From: JABAAI01 sp965261955
GTDB lineage: Bacteria; Spirochaetota; Leptospiria; Leptospirales; Leptonemataceae
Direction of reading: 5' to 3'
NCBI GenBank assembly: GCA_965261955.1
Contig: CBDHEM010000069.1
Span: forward strand, 372,001 to 436,000
Length of the DNA stretch: 64,000 nt
In this document: positions 63,946 through 64,000 of the stretch, in pieces
Numbering within the stretch: the first letter of the stretch is position 1
Layout of the letters: each line of letters starts with the position of its first letter
Program-made: the position numbers and the translations under genes
Notes under the pieces: model-generated
What the model was told of the DNA's origin: nothing
Databases searched by the model: none
The model's input: only the letters and a program-made list of their open reading frames with translations

Positions 63946-64000
63946 CCATGAAAAAAGTCGCCAAAAATACCAAGCAGAACACACTCCACTCAGATTTTCT

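Overview
The window reads as chromosome of a low-GC spirochaete, most likely related to the Leptospira group. Pointers are a flagellar-switch gene fliM followed by a DUF115 flagellin-glycosylation-type protein, bactofilin, lipoproteins with relaxed lipoboxes, an AsmA-like protein beside sppA, and complete biosynthetic genes (panB, panC, bioB, pdxA, argH, proB) that host-dependent treponemes usually lack. The assignment rests on gene content alone. Two tRNAs were found: Pro(GGG) and Arg(TCT).

Left part (1-17 kb) is accessory. It has a 2177-residue exported GLUG/FN3-like surface protein on the minus strand, gloB and treT homologues, a broken IS3-family element, two families of palindrome-centred tandem repeats (called A and B here) and a second GLUG protein, a lipoprotein. 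That lipoprotein gene has 17 copies of a pentanucleotide between its promoter and its start codon and a run of 14 G inside the reading frame, so it looks like a doubly phase-variable surface antigen. It lies between repeat arrays, next to a fragment that may be the tail of a third GLUG gene.

17-26.6 kb is mostly housekeeping: a glycosyltransferase, tRNA-Pro, an uncharacterised gene, panC coupled to a hydrolase, an EgtB-like enzyme, a PgeF/laccase-domain protein and RNase D. 26.6-33.6 kb is accessory again: a DNA-methyltransferase remnant, four tandem ~440-510 bp units each encoding a small coiled-coil plus membrane-anchor protein, an unknown gene pair with a HicB-like first member, a membrane-anchored pentapeptide-repeat protein made of about 78 nearly identical 15-bp units, a second A+B array and a cysteine-rich lipoprotein.

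33.6-63.4 kb is the conserved backbone: msrP-like, a 266-nt pure-purine tract, AsmA-like, sppA, ybeY, tRNA-Arg, fliM, a Maf/DUF115 protein, acnA, argH, an outer-membrane barrel, two minus-strand operons (unknown-bactofilin-pdxA-membrane protein; unknown-panB-bioB-zinc-ribbon protein), a reductase, an HATPase-HDOD regulator, recC and proB.

A ~100-bp MITE-like repeat occurs at least eight times between genes, and solitary ends of the IS3 element occur at three further places. Together with the arrays they point to a genome shaped by small non-coding mobile elements and by slippage-prone repeats tied to cell-surface genes.
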